Shown: one piece after another, positions 14,738 to 23,429 of the stretch
Numbering within the stretch: the stretch's first letter is position 1
Layout of the letters: each line of letters opens with the position of its first letter
Virus record (IMG/VR): IMGVR_UViG_3300043567_000498
Span: 1 to 64,000 of that record
Length of the DNA stretch: 64,000 nucleotides
Source of the DNA: a virus
Direction: 5' to 3' (one strand)
Made by a program: the position numbers and the translations under genes
The notes under the pieces: generated by a model
The model's input: the letters and a program-made list of their open reading frames with translations, nothing else
What the model was told of the DNA's origin: nothing
Database searches by the model: none

Positions 14738-16395
14738 TATTTCAATTCAAGCAATACTGATTCTGGGTTTCCATACAATCTACCATCCACCGCAATCTTA
14801 TGAGTGGGAATATATTTCTCAACCAATTCTGGCCAAGTACTTCCCATTTCATCGTGGAATTCAATTGCAATATATTTGAAGTCTACAAAACAACTTGCAT
14901 TTTCTAGTATATTTCTTTCGGCACCTTCAATATCAATCTTAAGGAAATCGTATTTCGGAAGATTCTCTAAAGTCGTTGTAGGAATGTCGTTGAACTGTAC
15001 ATTATGATTATCGGAATGCATATTATATCCACCTACATTTCCATCAGATTGACCCAATGAAATGAAGTCAGCACCATAATAAAGTGCTTTATTAATTACT
15101 TTAATACGATATTCGTTCTTAAATCTATCTTGAATAAAATTAAAGTTTACTGATACTGGTTCAAGAATCAAAGCAGTCTCCAATGATGAAATTTTATCAA
15201 ACATAATTTTAGGAACTTCCCCAGTGCATCCACCTACATCTAGAACTGATTTGATTTGTCTTTCTTTGAGAAATTCAATAATGTTGACATAAAAAGGTCG
15301 TGAAGTCCATTCTTCATTTGTATAATAGATATGACCTTCTAATGATTCTGTAGGATATCCAGTGAATGGCGGAAATGATTCTGGTTGAGATTCTGATGTA
15401 TTTTCAATCCCAATAAAATCCAATACAAATTCTTTGGATACCTTAACCAAATATGCTGCATTATCTTGATACCCAAAAGTAATCAGATAATTACCTTTAT
15501 ATTCTACCATACCAACGGCAAATTCAATCTCGGCATTCATAAATGAGAATTGCCTTGATACTTTAACAATATTCCATTCCTTGTCCCAGACAATGAAACG
15601 ATGACGATACACACCATCTTTTCTTCCAGCGGCACTTTGAGTCAGATAAGTTTCGTGAGTCAAACAGAATCTATAATTGTCACCCAGAGGAATAATCTGA
15701 GAACCACCACGAAGATCAGTGGTTCCAAAATCTTTCCAATCTCTTCTTAGAACAGTCTCTGTAGTATTCGTATCAATATTATATCTAACAATTTCAGTAC
15801 CATTTGTCCATTTCACATAATGATATGGCATATCAAGAATAGGCATCCAGTTCTTGTTGCAATACTCTTGGTCTGGAGGTGGGGCAGGAATACGATGTTG
15901 ACTTACTTCCTTTACACCATTTTCGGTAAATTCAATTTCGGAAAGTTCCATACGACCCGTTCCAATCGTATCCAGATCCCTCCTTACTCCAGTCATATAG
16001 AGTTTATTGTTCCAACGAACAATACGGCAATCTTCTAATCCCACAAAATCCCAAAGTTCTTTATCGGGAAAACTTGAGGTGTCTATACGATGATAAGATT
16101 TGATTCTCATATTATCATCCATTTCGCACAGATAATTCCAAGTGCGAAGACGCCAATCGTTTTCTGGATGAATATAAACGAGAGGGCCCCAAGGATGTTC
16201 AAATTTTCTTTTTTCTGAATGATAAAGAGTGTAATTAATGTTTCTAAGATTAACTAGTAACTTATCTCCATCAAGATAAATTGAAGGGTTTGTGAGTGCT
16301 GGTCCCTTAAGTTCTTCGTGTGGAAGAATAAGTGGATGAATTGATCCTCCATTCTCTAAAGCAAGTTTTACAAAGTTCAGTTCATCTACTGCCAT
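14737..16395 (-). CDS. glycosidase-like propeller fused to FkbM methyltransferase
   Basis: A 552-aa protein. The N-terminal 350 residues look like a five-bladed propeller of the GH43/GH130 sort, with NPSIYLDGDKLLVNLRNINY, then DFVGLEDCRIVRWNNKLYMT and repeated aromatic blades. The LEDCR motif recalls the GH130 phosphorylase active-site strand. The C-terminal 170 residues are an FkbM methyltransferase (SVLDVGGCTGEVPKIM; YDFLKIDIEGAERNIL). It is the first gene after a double early/late promoter. Whether the propeller is catalytic is uncertain. Confidence 0.7.
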   Translation of the reverse strand: MAVDELNFVKLALENGGSIHPLILPHEELKGPALTNPSIYLDGDKLLVNLRNINYTLYHSEKRKFEHPWGPLVYIHPENDWRLRTWNYLCEMDDNMRIKSYHRIDTSSFPDKELWDFVGLEDCRIVRWNNKLYMTGVRRDLDTIGTGRMELSEIEFTENGVKEVSQHRIPAPPPDQEYCNKNWMPILDMPYHYVKWTNGTEIVRYNIDTNTTETVLRRDWKDFGTTDLRGGSQIIPLGDNYRFCLTHETYLTQSAAGRKDGVYRHRFIVWDKEWNIVKVSRQFSFMNAEIEFAVGMVEYKGNYLITFGYQDNAAYLVKVSKEFVLDFIGIENTSESQPESFPPFTGYPTESLEGHIYYTNEEWTSRPFYVNIIEFLKERQIKSVLDVGGCTGEVPKIMFDKISSLETALILEPVSVNFNFIQDRFKNEYRIKVINKALYYGADFISLGQSDGNVGGYNMHSDNHNVQFNDIPTTTLENLPKYDFLKIDIEGAERNILENASCFVDFKYIAIEFHDEMGSTWPELVEKYIPTHKIAVDGRLYGNPESVLLELK

Positions 16396-16416
16396 AAAAA
16401 TATGAATGATTTGGAT

Positions 16417-16424
16417 TATTTATT
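16417..16424 (-). promoter_or_regulatory. late promoter motif of glycan operon
   Basis: AATAAATA on the minus strand, 21 nt before the ATG at 16395. Confidence 0.5.
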
Positions 16425-16431
16425 ACTTAGC

Positions 16432-16460
16432 ATTATAACTGATTTTTATATAAAAATCAA
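16432..16460 (-). promoter_or_regulatory. sigma70-type promoter of glycan operon
   Basis: TTGATT (16455-16460), 17-bp spacer, TATAAT (16432-16437) on the minus strand. A perfect 18-bp palindrome (16441-16458) fills the spacer and runs into the -35 box. Confidence 0.68.
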
Positions 16461-16463
16461 GTT

Positions 16464-16820
16464 TCAATAAATCTTAATTTCTTTATAGTTTGAATTAGTC
16501 AGTTCATTTATTTCTTTTTTTATCTGTGCTCTTCGGTCATTTAATTTATAAACACTACGAGCAAGTTCAACGAACTCTTCATCAAATCTTTGTTCTTTCT
16601 CCAACTTTCTCAACTGATCCTCTATTTTCCAAAGTTTTTCATTAACTTTCTTCAATCTCACTTCATATTCTAAAGTGTATTGAGTAAGAGTACTTTTAAT
16701 TCTATAAAGTTCTTCCAATTCCTTTTGAACATATTCATCGTCGGTGAATAAAGATTTAATTTGTAAAATAGTAATCTTATCTAATAATTCACCGACTGAT
16801 ACTGGAATTGTAATCTTCAT
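16464..16820 (-). CDS. DUF6165 family protein
   Basis: A 118-aa helical protein starting MKITIPVSVGELLDKITILQ, the typical DUF6165 opening, followed by long charged helices (ELEELYRIKSTLTQYTLEYE; KKVNEKLWKIEDQLRKLEKE). The family is usually found beside glycosyltransferases in bacteria and phages, suggesting a scaffold or adaptor of glycan enzymes. Its ATG overlaps the stop of the 510-aa GT2 gene (ATGA). Confidence 0.8.
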   Translation of the reverse strand: MKITIPVSVGELLDKITILQIKSLFTDDEYVQKELEELYRIKSTLTQYTLEYEVRLKKVNEKLWKIEDQLRKLEKEQRFDEEFVELARSVYKLNDRRAQIKKEINELTNSNYKEIKIY

Positions 16821-18349
16821 AGATTAAATTGGTTTTTAATAGTTTCAATTAATTGTGCATTTTTAGAAACAACACCAAGACCAAAGCAATGAGTAAAGGT
16901 TACTTTAGGTAAATCAATCTCTTCAAAAAATCTTTTTACTCCATATTCATTTCCATTATAATTTTCTACACAAGTATCGTGCATTAAAATTACACCATCA
17001 TCATTTAAAAATTTACTCCAGGTTTCAAAATCTTGTTTAATATCTTCATACTTATGACTTCCATCAATGTGAAGAATATCAATTTTTTTATCCCAGGTTT
17101 CTGCAACTTCGTTAAAGTCACCTTCAATAAGAGTTAGATTATCCTGAAGATGAAGTTTTTCTCTTTTTGTCGTTACAAACTGGTACTTAAGTCTTTGTTC
17201 ATCGGTTCCAACAAAGGAATCACCAACAAAGTTATCAATACCATATACTTTACCAATTCTAGGAATTGCTAGTGAAAATGTGGAAAATCCCCAATCAACA
17301 CCAAGGTCAACAGTAACTTCTGGTTTCATATAAGAAACTAACCATTCGGCAAACTGACGATGGCCAGACCAAGCAGTTGCTGGAGTATCATCTAGATTAG
17401 TCAGGAAAAGTTTATCAATGGCATCCATTCTTTCCTTAAGTCTTAAAGTCTCTGGATTAAATCCCGAAGCAAAGACAATAATGTTTGGGTTCTGTGTGAG
17501 TTTACCGATGTTAAGTAGATGAGTAAATGCCTTACCCATAACATCTCCACCAACATTCATTGCCTCACTTACTGCATGAAAGGCATAGTTGGATGCTTGC
17601 TGAATATTTTGAGTGCTAATGAGAGCAATACTACACATCATAAACACATCAATTCTGGTGGGGTCAAAGTATGCTCTAGAAAGATTTAGATACTCCTGAC
17701 CAAGTTCAAGTGCCTTATTGAGGTTCTTGACTTCAAAATAATGCTTGAAAATAAACCAAAGGTAATAAGTGTTTGACTTATCTTTTTCAAACTCTCTTTC
17801 GCAAATAGACAGATAGAAGAGTTGCTTGTCTACAGTGTTATGAACATTTTTAGTAATCTTAATTGTAGTATCAACTGCACTCTCATTCAAATGTTCTTCA
17901 GTTGGAATGAAGACTGGACTTTCATGAACGGCATTTACCCAAGTATAGTTCTTGGTTCTATGAAACCGAGTATGAGCAGTTTGACCTGGAGTTGGTTCTT
18001 GGTCTCCTACCTTATCATATCGTTCGTGCCTGAATGCTGTGAACTCTTCAGCAATCACATCAAGACCTTCTGGAAAGAACTCATCAACATCCTCATTAAA
18101 GTCTAAAGAAAATGCCCAGTCAGTCTTCACATAAGACAGTGCCAGATTTCTTACTTTGGAGAAATCAAATTCATCTCTCGTTTGTGGATGCTCATAGACT
18201 TCAATGCCTGCTTCCTTCAGTAGTTTTACTGTATTATCTGTGCTTCCAGTATCAACTACAACGGTATTTATAAACTTCTTGGAGATTTCAATAAATCTCC
18301 CAATGTTCTTCTCTTCGTTTTTAGAGATAGCATATAGTGTAATGTTCAT
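16817..18349 (-). CDS. GT2 glycosyltransferase with helical repeats and C-terminal methyltransferase
   Basis: A 510-aa protein. The ATG at 18349 is chosen because it overlaps the preceding stop as ATGA; a longer frame would start with TTG at 18361. The N-terminus is GT2 (YAISKNEEKNIGRF; TVVVDTGSTDNTVKLL; ALSYVKTDWAFSLDFNED). A helical TPR-like middle (about 190-320) follows. The C-terminus is a Methyltransf_24 type domain (VTVDLGVDWGFSTFSLAIPR; ILHIDGSHKYEDIKQDFETW; GVILMHDTCVENYNG). This glycosyltransferase-repeat-methyltransferase order recurs in the island and points to multi-step glycan assembly on one polypeptide. Confidence 0.82.
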   Translation of the reverse strand: MNITLYAISKNEEKNIGRFIEISKKFINTVVVDTGSTDNTVKLLKEAGIEVYEHPQTRDEFDFSKVRNLALSYVKTDWAFSLDFNEDVDEFFPEGLDVIAEEFTAFRHERYDKVGDQEPTPGQTAHTRFHRTKNYTWVNAVHESPVFIPTEEHLNESAVDTTIKITKNVHNTVDKQLFYLSICEREFEKDKSNTYYLWFIFKHYFEVKNLNKALELGQEYLNLSRAYFDPTRIDVFMMCSIALISTQNIQQASNYAFHAVSEAMNVGGDVMGKAFTHLLNIGKLTQNPNIIVFASGFNPETLRLKERMDAIDKLFLTNLDDTPATAWSGHRQFAEWLVSYMKPEVTVDLGVDWGFSTFSLAIPRIGKVYGIDNFVGDSFVGTDEQRLKYQFVTTKREKLHLQDNLTLIEGDFNEVAETWDKKIDILHIDGSHKYEDIKQDFETWSKFLNDDGVILMHDTCVENYNGNEYGVKRFFEEIDLPKVTFTHCFGLGVVSKNAQLIETIKNQFNL

Positions 18350-18918
18350 AATTTTTCCCAAGCAACATCGTATTTTTTATCAAGAGATTCAACTTGAGCA
18401 TAACCAAGTTGTTTAAATAAATTTTCAATCTCTTTTTCGTGAGAACCTAAATGCAGTTTCTCATACTCTATTTTGTTAATATCGTATTTAGTCCAATCTG
18501 TAGTTAATAATATCTCAGCATCAATACCTTCAATATCAAGAAGTAACCAATCTAATGTTGTAATCTCATATTTGTGAAATAATTGTTCAAGTGTTATACA
18601 AGGAATATCAAAACTTCTTAATCCTTCTGGGAAATAATACACTAATATATGTTCTTTAACTAATGATGCAACATGATACATTGGACCATCATTTTCATGA
18701 TAATATAGTTTTACTTTATCATCAGGATATGATGGAACTTTTATCGCAATATTCTCTACAATAACATTCTCATAACAAGAATAGCAGTTTAGTAAACTAC
18801 CAATATGAAGAGGATTTGCTTCTACAAATAAACCAAAATCTAATTCTTTATAGTTGTCTTTAAGATATTTTGATAGATGGTCGTCGCCTTTGTTAGACCC
18901 TATCTGCATCACTTTCAT
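18346..18918 (-). CDS. FkbM-type methyltransferase, small
   Basis: A 190-aa protein starting MKVMQIGSNKGDDHLSKYL, which is a variant SAM-binding motif. LFVEANPLHIGSLL is the acidic-loop strand, and LDWLLLDIEGIDAEILLTTD is the FkbM signature. The ATG at 18918 forms an ATGA overlap with the previous stop, so it is preferred to the TTG 15 nt upstream. It is a stand-alone version of the domain fused in the neighbouring genes. Probable O-methylation of a sugar; substrate unknown. Confidence 0.75.
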   Translation of the reverse strand: MKVMQIGSNKGDDHLSKYLKDNYKELDFGLFVEANPLHIGSLLNCYSCYENVIVENIAIKVPSYPDDKVKLYYHENDGPMYHVASLVKEHILVYYFPEGLRSFDIPCITLEQLFHKYEITTLDWLLLDIEGIDAEILLTTDWTKYDINKIEYEKLHLGSHEKEIENLFKQLGYAQVESLDKKYDVAWEKL

Positions 18919-19610
18919 AAAAATTCTTTCCAATCAATACAGGGAGATAATAAATCTGCTTGACAGTGTGTAGAATAACCGGGAATTGAAGATATAAGAA
19001 CTCTTCCCTTTTGTGCTAATTCTAAAAACTTTTGGTGGTCTGCTGATGGTTCCACTCCTGTAGAATATTTATGATGAACCGAAAAGTCCTTCATAAGAGT
19101 TGAAAACTTCACAGCAAAAGTATTTGTGGTGGAAGGAGTTGCCATCCAGTGAGATGATTTTGAGTGTAAGACCTTGGTTCTAAACTCACTATAAAACTCC
19201 ATATACTTATCACCGTGGTCATAAAGAGTTACATAATCAACACCAAGTTCAAATCCTTCCATCAAAATCTTATCCCAGTTTGGACGATGAACATAATCAT
19301 CTTCAAGAAAATAAATGATATCTTCTGCTGAATGATTTTGAGTTTGAATATACTTCAAAGTCTCAATAAAACTCTTTGCTTCTCCACCAGCATTTATAAT
19401 ATGAACATTCTCTTCTTGTGATAGGAAAGTATCTTCTATCTTACCATAGTGTTCATCGTAAATGAGTGTATAGTTTGTGGTTTCTGGATTGAGAGTGTTC
19501 TTGAAGTTTTGAAATACCTTTTCCTTATCCCACCATTCTGGTCTTTGTTTTCCCGGACTTTCCTGTATCTTAGAATAATAACAGTGCCTTAGATATACAT
19601 TAATTTTCAT
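18915..19610 (-). CDS. GT-A fold glycosyltransferase
   Basis: A 231-aa protein with glycosyltransferase features: DIIYFLEDDYVHRPNWDKIL (residues about 95-115) carries an EDD metal-binding motif, and SHWMATPSTTNTFAVKFSTL resembles acceptor-site loops of GT-A enzymes. The family could not be fixed by eye. It overlaps the upstream gene by 11 nt and the downstream FkbM gene by 4 nt, so it is firmly inside the operon. Confidence 0.68.
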   Translation of the reverse strand: MKINVYLRHCYYSKIQESPGKQRPEWWDKEKVFQNFKNTLNPETTNYTLIYDEHYGKIEDTFLSQEENVHIINAGGEAKSFIETLKYIQTQNHSAEDIIYFLEDDYVHRPNWDKILMEGFELGVDYVTLYDHGDKYMEFYSEFRTKVLHSKSSHWMATPSTTNTFAVKFSTLMKDFSVHHKYSTGVEPSADHQKFLELAQKGRVLISSIPGYSTHCQADLLSPCIDWKEFL

Positions 19611-20400
19611 TCAGTTTCTCCAAATCGTATTCGTTCCACCAAGACTTCCAATCAAGGAAGAAATCCTTATCCCATTCTGTTTGCATATGAAGTGCTAGTG
19701 AGGGAATAGGAGTAAAGCAATAATATCCTCTTTCATAATAGATTTTATCTATACTCTCCATTTCCATCGTTTCACTCACTTCACTTGTTCCCATTTTATA
19801 AAACAAGTCCCAGTGAAGTTTTATAATACTACTATGGGTCATCAAAGTCACTGCTGGATGAATGTTGGTTCTCCAGTAACGGTCTTTCCCAACAACAAGA
19901 TTACAGGGAACAGCAGTATTTTGAGGATCGTGATACTCTGCTGGTTTATTAAATGGAAAGATACTCGCAGGTTTTCCTAGATTACAACTAAACTGATTAA
20001 TAGCATCTATCATCAACTCAACAGAGTTTTGTTGATGAAGAAAGTCATCCTGAATAAAGTAGACCCAATCTTTTCCATAATCTCTGCCGTGTTCATAGCA
20101 ACGAAGTATAGAAGGCATTATACCATAAGTTTCAAGATGGGTCAAATTAACTTTGAACTTTGCCGTATCAATCAATCTTTGAAGAATATCTAGAAACTCT
20201 TGGTCTGAATGGTCGTCAAAAATTTGGAGTTCTATTTCATAATCTGGATATTGTTCTTGAGCATAGTTAAGACTATCAATTACAGAAAAAATACATCTTG
20301 ATGATACTTCTATCTTTGGTGCTTCACAATATCTTTCGTGACTATCATCTCGGTTTCCTTTTGAATGAGACTGAAGAACAACTAACAAATGAGTTTTCAT
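19600..20400 (-). CDS. GT-A fold glycosyltransferase
   Basis: A 266-aa protein. It begins MKTHLLVVLQSHSKGN and has a GT-A like core: SVIDSLNYAQEQYPDYEIEL followed by IFDDHSDQEF, then DWVYFIQDDFLHQQNSVELM with the QDD metal motif. The C-terminal ALHMQTEWDKDFF is rich in aromatic residues. The general arrangement parallels the 231-aa neighbour, so the two may be distant paralogues acting in succession. Its start overlaps the sulfotransferase stop (ATGA). Confidence 0.68.
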   Translation of the reverse strand: MKTHLLVVLQSHSKGNRDDSHERYCEAPKIEVSSRCIFSVIDSLNYAQEQYPDYEIELQIFDDHSDQEFLDILQRLIDTAKFKVNLTHLETYGIMPSILRCYEHGRDYGKDWVYFIQDDFLHQQNSVELMIDAINQFSCNLGKPASIFPFNKPAEYHDPQNTAVPCNLVVGKDRYWRTNIHPAVTLMTHSSIIKLHWDLFYKMGTSEVSETMEMESIDKIYYERGYYCFTPIPSLALHMQTEWDKDFFLDWKSWWNEYDLEKLNEN

Positions 20401-21179
20401 AAATCAAACTTGGAATATAGTTTTACATTTTCTTCTCCTATTATATCAATAGGATTTTGTGAGATTTTAGATAACTTTGGACGAATGGTATGAAGGTCTT
20501 TTAGTCCCCAGGCTTCGTCTTTCTGTTCTCCACAAGCATTCTCAATCTCATTGAAGTTATTGTCTTGAGGAGAAACTTCTAAAAACTCATAGACCTTATT
20601 GAGTTCTTCTTGTGGATTAGAAATGAGTTGACTATATTCTACCAGATGAACCCAGTCTGGATACTTTGTGAGACCATATACCATACTCTCATAAGATGGA
20701 GCAACATAATATCTCCAAATATAATCAGCACGATTGTTATTTGTGATTGGAAGATTGTCTCGTCTCAAATGATTATCAATAAAATTATCTTCGTGCTTGG
20801 TTCTTTCTATCAGTGAGATATAAGATGTAAGAACTTCTGGAATAGAACGATAAGTTGCTACAATCTTTGGTTTGTTTGAAAGAAACATTTGAACCGTATC
20901 AAGGTTCTTACCCCAAAATCTGTGCTTGTCTAGGATTGTTGACTTTGGAATATGATTATAAAAGTTCGCAAGAACTGCCTTGTAGACATTATAAGATATT
21001 GCTTTACGGTCAAAGGTAAACTGCTGGTCTACTTTATTGAATGATTGCTCAATATCAGTCACCACATCACCTAATGGAGATGTTGGTGATACATAAATGT
21101 CTGGATGTTGATTGAGTATAGACCCTAATAATGTAGAACCACTTCTTGGAAGTCCTCCAAGAAAATATAATGTCTTCAT
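20397..21179 (-). CDS. PAPS-dependent sulfotransferase
   Basis: A 260-aa sulfotransferase. The 5'-phosphosulfate binding loop is FLGGLPRSGSTLLGSILNQH at residues 6-25, and the 3'-phosphate binding region is near IVATYRSIPEVLTSYISLIE (about 110-130). The length is normal for the family. It would transfer sulfate from PAPS to a hydroxyl of a sugar or tyrosine. It lies first in the block after the RCC1 gene, with a CTAAATA motif just upstream, and is translationally coupled to two glycosyltransferases, which favours a glycan substrate. Confidence 0.85.
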   Translation of the reverse strand: MKTLYFLGGLPRSGSTLLGSILNQHPDIYVSPTSPLGDVVTDIEQSFNKVDQQFTFDRKAISYNVYKAVLANFYNHIPKSTILDKHRFWGKNLDTVQMFLSNKPKIVATYRSIPEVLTSYISLIERTKHEDNFIDNHLRRDNLPITNNNRADYIWRYYVAPSYESMVYGLTKYPDWVHLVEYSQLISNPQEELNKVYEFLEVSPQDNNFNEIENACGEQKDEAWGLKDLHTIRPKLSKISQNPIDIIGEENVKLYSKFDL

Positions 21180-21199
21180 AATATTTTGATTGTTATGAG

Positions 21200-21206
21200 T
21201 ATTTAG
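21200..21206 (-). promoter_or_regulatory. late promoter motif before sulfotransferase gene
   Basis: CTAAATA on the minus strand, 20 nt before the ATG at 21179 and overlapping the RCC1 stop codon. Confidence 0.45.
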
Positions 21207-22381
21207 ATGCCTGGGTCTTGGTAGGTGAGTGCTGCTGTATGAGCACTATCTCCAGAACTCACTTGTTTCCAGTTGGTTCCTCCGGCAAATGTGGTGACTG
21301 GAGTGGATACATCAGTTGTTGCTGCGTTTCCAAGTCTTCCATTAGCACCATAACCCCAAGTCCATAAGGTTCCATCGGTCTTGATTGCTGTTGTGTGATT
21401 AAATCCAGAACTGACTTGTTTCCAATTGGTTCCTCCAGCGAATGTGGTGACTGGTGTGAATTTAGTGGTAAATGGCGGCTCACCAGTTCCAAGTCTTCCA
21501 CTAAAAGAAAACCCCCAAACCCATAGAGTTCCATCGGTTTTGATTGCTGCTGGAGAGTATCCAGCAGCACCCACTTGTTTCCAGTTGGTTCCTCCAGCGA
21601 ATGTGGTGACTGGAGTAGATATATCGCCATTACTATTGTTTCCAAGTTGACCACTAGATCCTTTACCCCAAAGCCAAAGAGTTCCATCGGTCTTGATTGC
21701 TGCTGTAAACTCAAATCCAGAACTCACTTGTTTCCAGTTGGTTCCTCCAGCAAATGTGGTGACTGGAGTGGATCTACTAGTTGTGCCAGCATTTCCAAGT
21801 TGTCCACTAGCATTATTACCCCAAACCCATAAAGTTCCATCGGTCTTGATTGCTGCTGTCAAACCATTTCCAGCACTTACCTGTTTCCAGTTGGTTCCTC
21901 CAGCAGATGTGGTGACTGGAGTGGATCTATCGGTTGTTGCTGCGTTTCCAAGTCTTCCATTAGCACCATAACCCCAAGTCCATAAGGTTCCATCGGTCTT
22001 GATTGCTGCTGTCAAACCATTTCCAGCACTTACCTGTTTCCAGTTGGTTCCTCCAGCAAATGTGGTGACTGGAGTGGATCTATTGGTTGTTGATGCATTT
22101 CCAAGTCTTCCATAAGTTCCCGAACCCCAAACCCATAAAGTTCCATCGGTTTTTATTGCTGCTGTATGCGCGGCCCCACCACTGACTTGTTTCCAGTTGG
22201 TTCCTCCAGCAGATGTGGTGACTGGAGTGGATCTATCGGTTGTTGCTGCATTTCCAAGTATTCCAGTACCTCCAGCACCCCAAGTGAATAAGTTCCCATC
22301 ACGAAACAAATCAGCAGGCACAAAGACATCATCAAAACTATAGACAACTCCATTTTCCGTAAAGTTATAAAATGTAGGCAT
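21203..22381 (-). CDS. RCC1-repeat seven-bladed propeller protein
   Basis: A 392-aa protein made of about 50-aa RCC1/ATS1-type repeats. Each unit reads roughly TAAIKTDGTLWxWG, a variable loop, RLGN, STPVTTFAGGTNWKQVSxG. There are six full units plus an N-terminal half (FTWGAGGTGILG) and a C-terminal half (SAHTAALT), so the ends close a seven-blade ring. The first 25 residues are unique and could anchor it to a fibre. It is one of three paralogues. No enzyme motif is seen; a host-surface adhesin role is inferred from the setting beside fibres. Confidence 0.82.
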   Translation of the reverse strand: MPTFYNFTENGVVYSFDDVFVPADLFRDGNLFTWGAGGTGILGNAATTDRSTPVTTSAGGTNWKQVSGGAAHTAAIKTDGTLWVWGSGTYGRLGNASTTNRSTPVTTFAGGTNWKQVSAGNGLTAAIKTDGTLWTWGYGANGRLGNAATTDRSTPVTTSAGGTNWKQVSAGNGLTAAIKTDGTLWVWGNNASGQLGNAGTTSRSTPVTTFAGGTNWKQVSSGFEFTAAIKTDGTLWLWGKGSSGQLGNNSNGDISTPVTTFAGGTNWKQVGAAGYSPAAIKTDGTLWVWGFSFSGRLGTGEPPFTTKFTPVTTFAGGTNWKQVSSGFNHTTAIKTDGTLWTWGYGANGRLGNAATTDVSTPVTTFAGGTNWKQVSSGDSAHTAALTYQDPGI

Positions 22382-22405
22382 TAGGGACCTCTAAAGACTT
22401 GGAAA

Positions 22406-22759
22406 CTACTCTGATATCATAATTGGAGTATTCATTTTCTCTCCCCACTTTATAAACCAATCTTTTACATCAGCAGATATCTTTTTATTATTTATTCCAA
22501 CTGCCTTTAGATACTGCCCGTTCTCATTTTGTTCTACAGAGACCAATACATTACACTTATCAGGTCTCATTTCTTCTGGAAGTAAATGTTGAGACCAAGC
22601 ACACTGATAATTCCTACAGACTTCTGGTCGTGCCTTATGAACTCCACAACCACCTTCTTCTAGAAATCTACAAGATTGACTACACCCAAACTTCCATCCA
22701 AAAGCATCGCCCACCAACCAAGAACAGCAGGCAGTACATTCTCCACACTCACGAAACAT
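22406..22759 (-). CDS. YkgJ-type cysteine-cluster protein
   Basis: A 117-aa protein starting MFRECGECTACCSW. The ATG at 22759 is chosen because AAGGAGG lies just upstream; a longer frame would add a spurious hydrophobic leader. It has CxxCxxCC near the start, then C-x3-C (CSQSC), GGCGVHKARPEVCRNYQC: about nine Cys in the YkgJ (zinc/iron-chelating, UPF0153) pattern. The family is thought to bind iron or zinc; the role is unknown. It sits between an RCC1 gene and glycosyltransferase-like genes, near the Fe(II) oxygenase. Confidence 0.78.
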   Translation of the reverse strand: MFRECGECTACCSWLVGDAFGWKFGCSQSCRFLEEGGCGVHKARPEVCRNYQCAWSQHLLPEEMRPDKCNVLVSVEQNENGQYLKAVGINNKKISADVKDWFIKWGEKMNTPIMISE

Positions 22760-23429
22760 AATCACCCTCCTTAAAATAATAACTATAATTATTAAACTCA
22801 AAAGGATTTTCTTCAAATAATACATCATTATATAAAGTCTTTGGATAGCAACTATCACTATCACCAATCCATCTTTCCTTTTCCATTCTACACTCAGAGT
22901 TTAAGTATCGTGATTTGATTGTATTAATATAGGAAGCATTTGCCCACCAAAAATTTCCCATATAAGCATAAGTCTTATCATTTGGTATTAAAGAACCATC
23001 GGCACAAATACTTGGCCCAATAGTTCCCAAATGAGAACCAACACAAGTATAAGTATCTAGATACTTTATACATTCCTTCCATTTATCAATCACAAAATAT
23101 TCCATCATTAATCTCCAAGATTGAACCGAAAGTTCATTCTTTGTTGCTCCTTTGGTATGAAAATAAAGAACCTTATAATCTGGATTATTCTTACAGAAAT
23201 CATTAAGTGCTAATAAGGTGGTTTTTTCAGTTCCCCAATCTTCCTCCTTATTATACTTAACTATTACTTTATCAGGAACATTAAAAAGTTCTTGACTTCC
23301 ATTTACACTAAAATAAGTATAATCAGCATTTTGAAGTAATCCTGAAGCATATAATCTATGTAATTGTTGCTGGTAAATGAAAGCACCTATTCCCATTTGT
23401 CCTATATGATAAAAGATTGCTAGTTTCAC
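22749..23429 (-). CDS. glycosyltransferase-like protein
   Basis: A 226-aa protein beginning MKLAIFYHIGQMG. It has the segments YKVLYFHTKGATKNE and YMGNFWWANASYINTI followed by NDVLFEENPF, which occur in putative glycosyltransferases of phage and bacterial polysaccharide loci. No classic DxD is obvious. It overlaps the downstream Cys-cluster gene by 11 nt and the upstream gene by 4 nt. Function is inferred from segment similarity and context only. Confidence 0.55.
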   Translation of the reverse strand: MKLAIFYHIGQMGIGAFIYQQQLHRLYASGLLQNADYTYFSVNGSQELFNVPDKVIVKYNKEEDWGTEKTTLLALNDFCKNNPDYKVLYFHTKGATKNELSVQSWRLMMEYFVIDKWKECIKYLDTYTCVGSHLGTIGPSICADGSLIPNDKTYAYMGNFWWANASYINTIKSRYLNSECRMEKERWIGDSDSCYPKTLYNDVLFEENPFEFNNYSYYFKEGDYVS

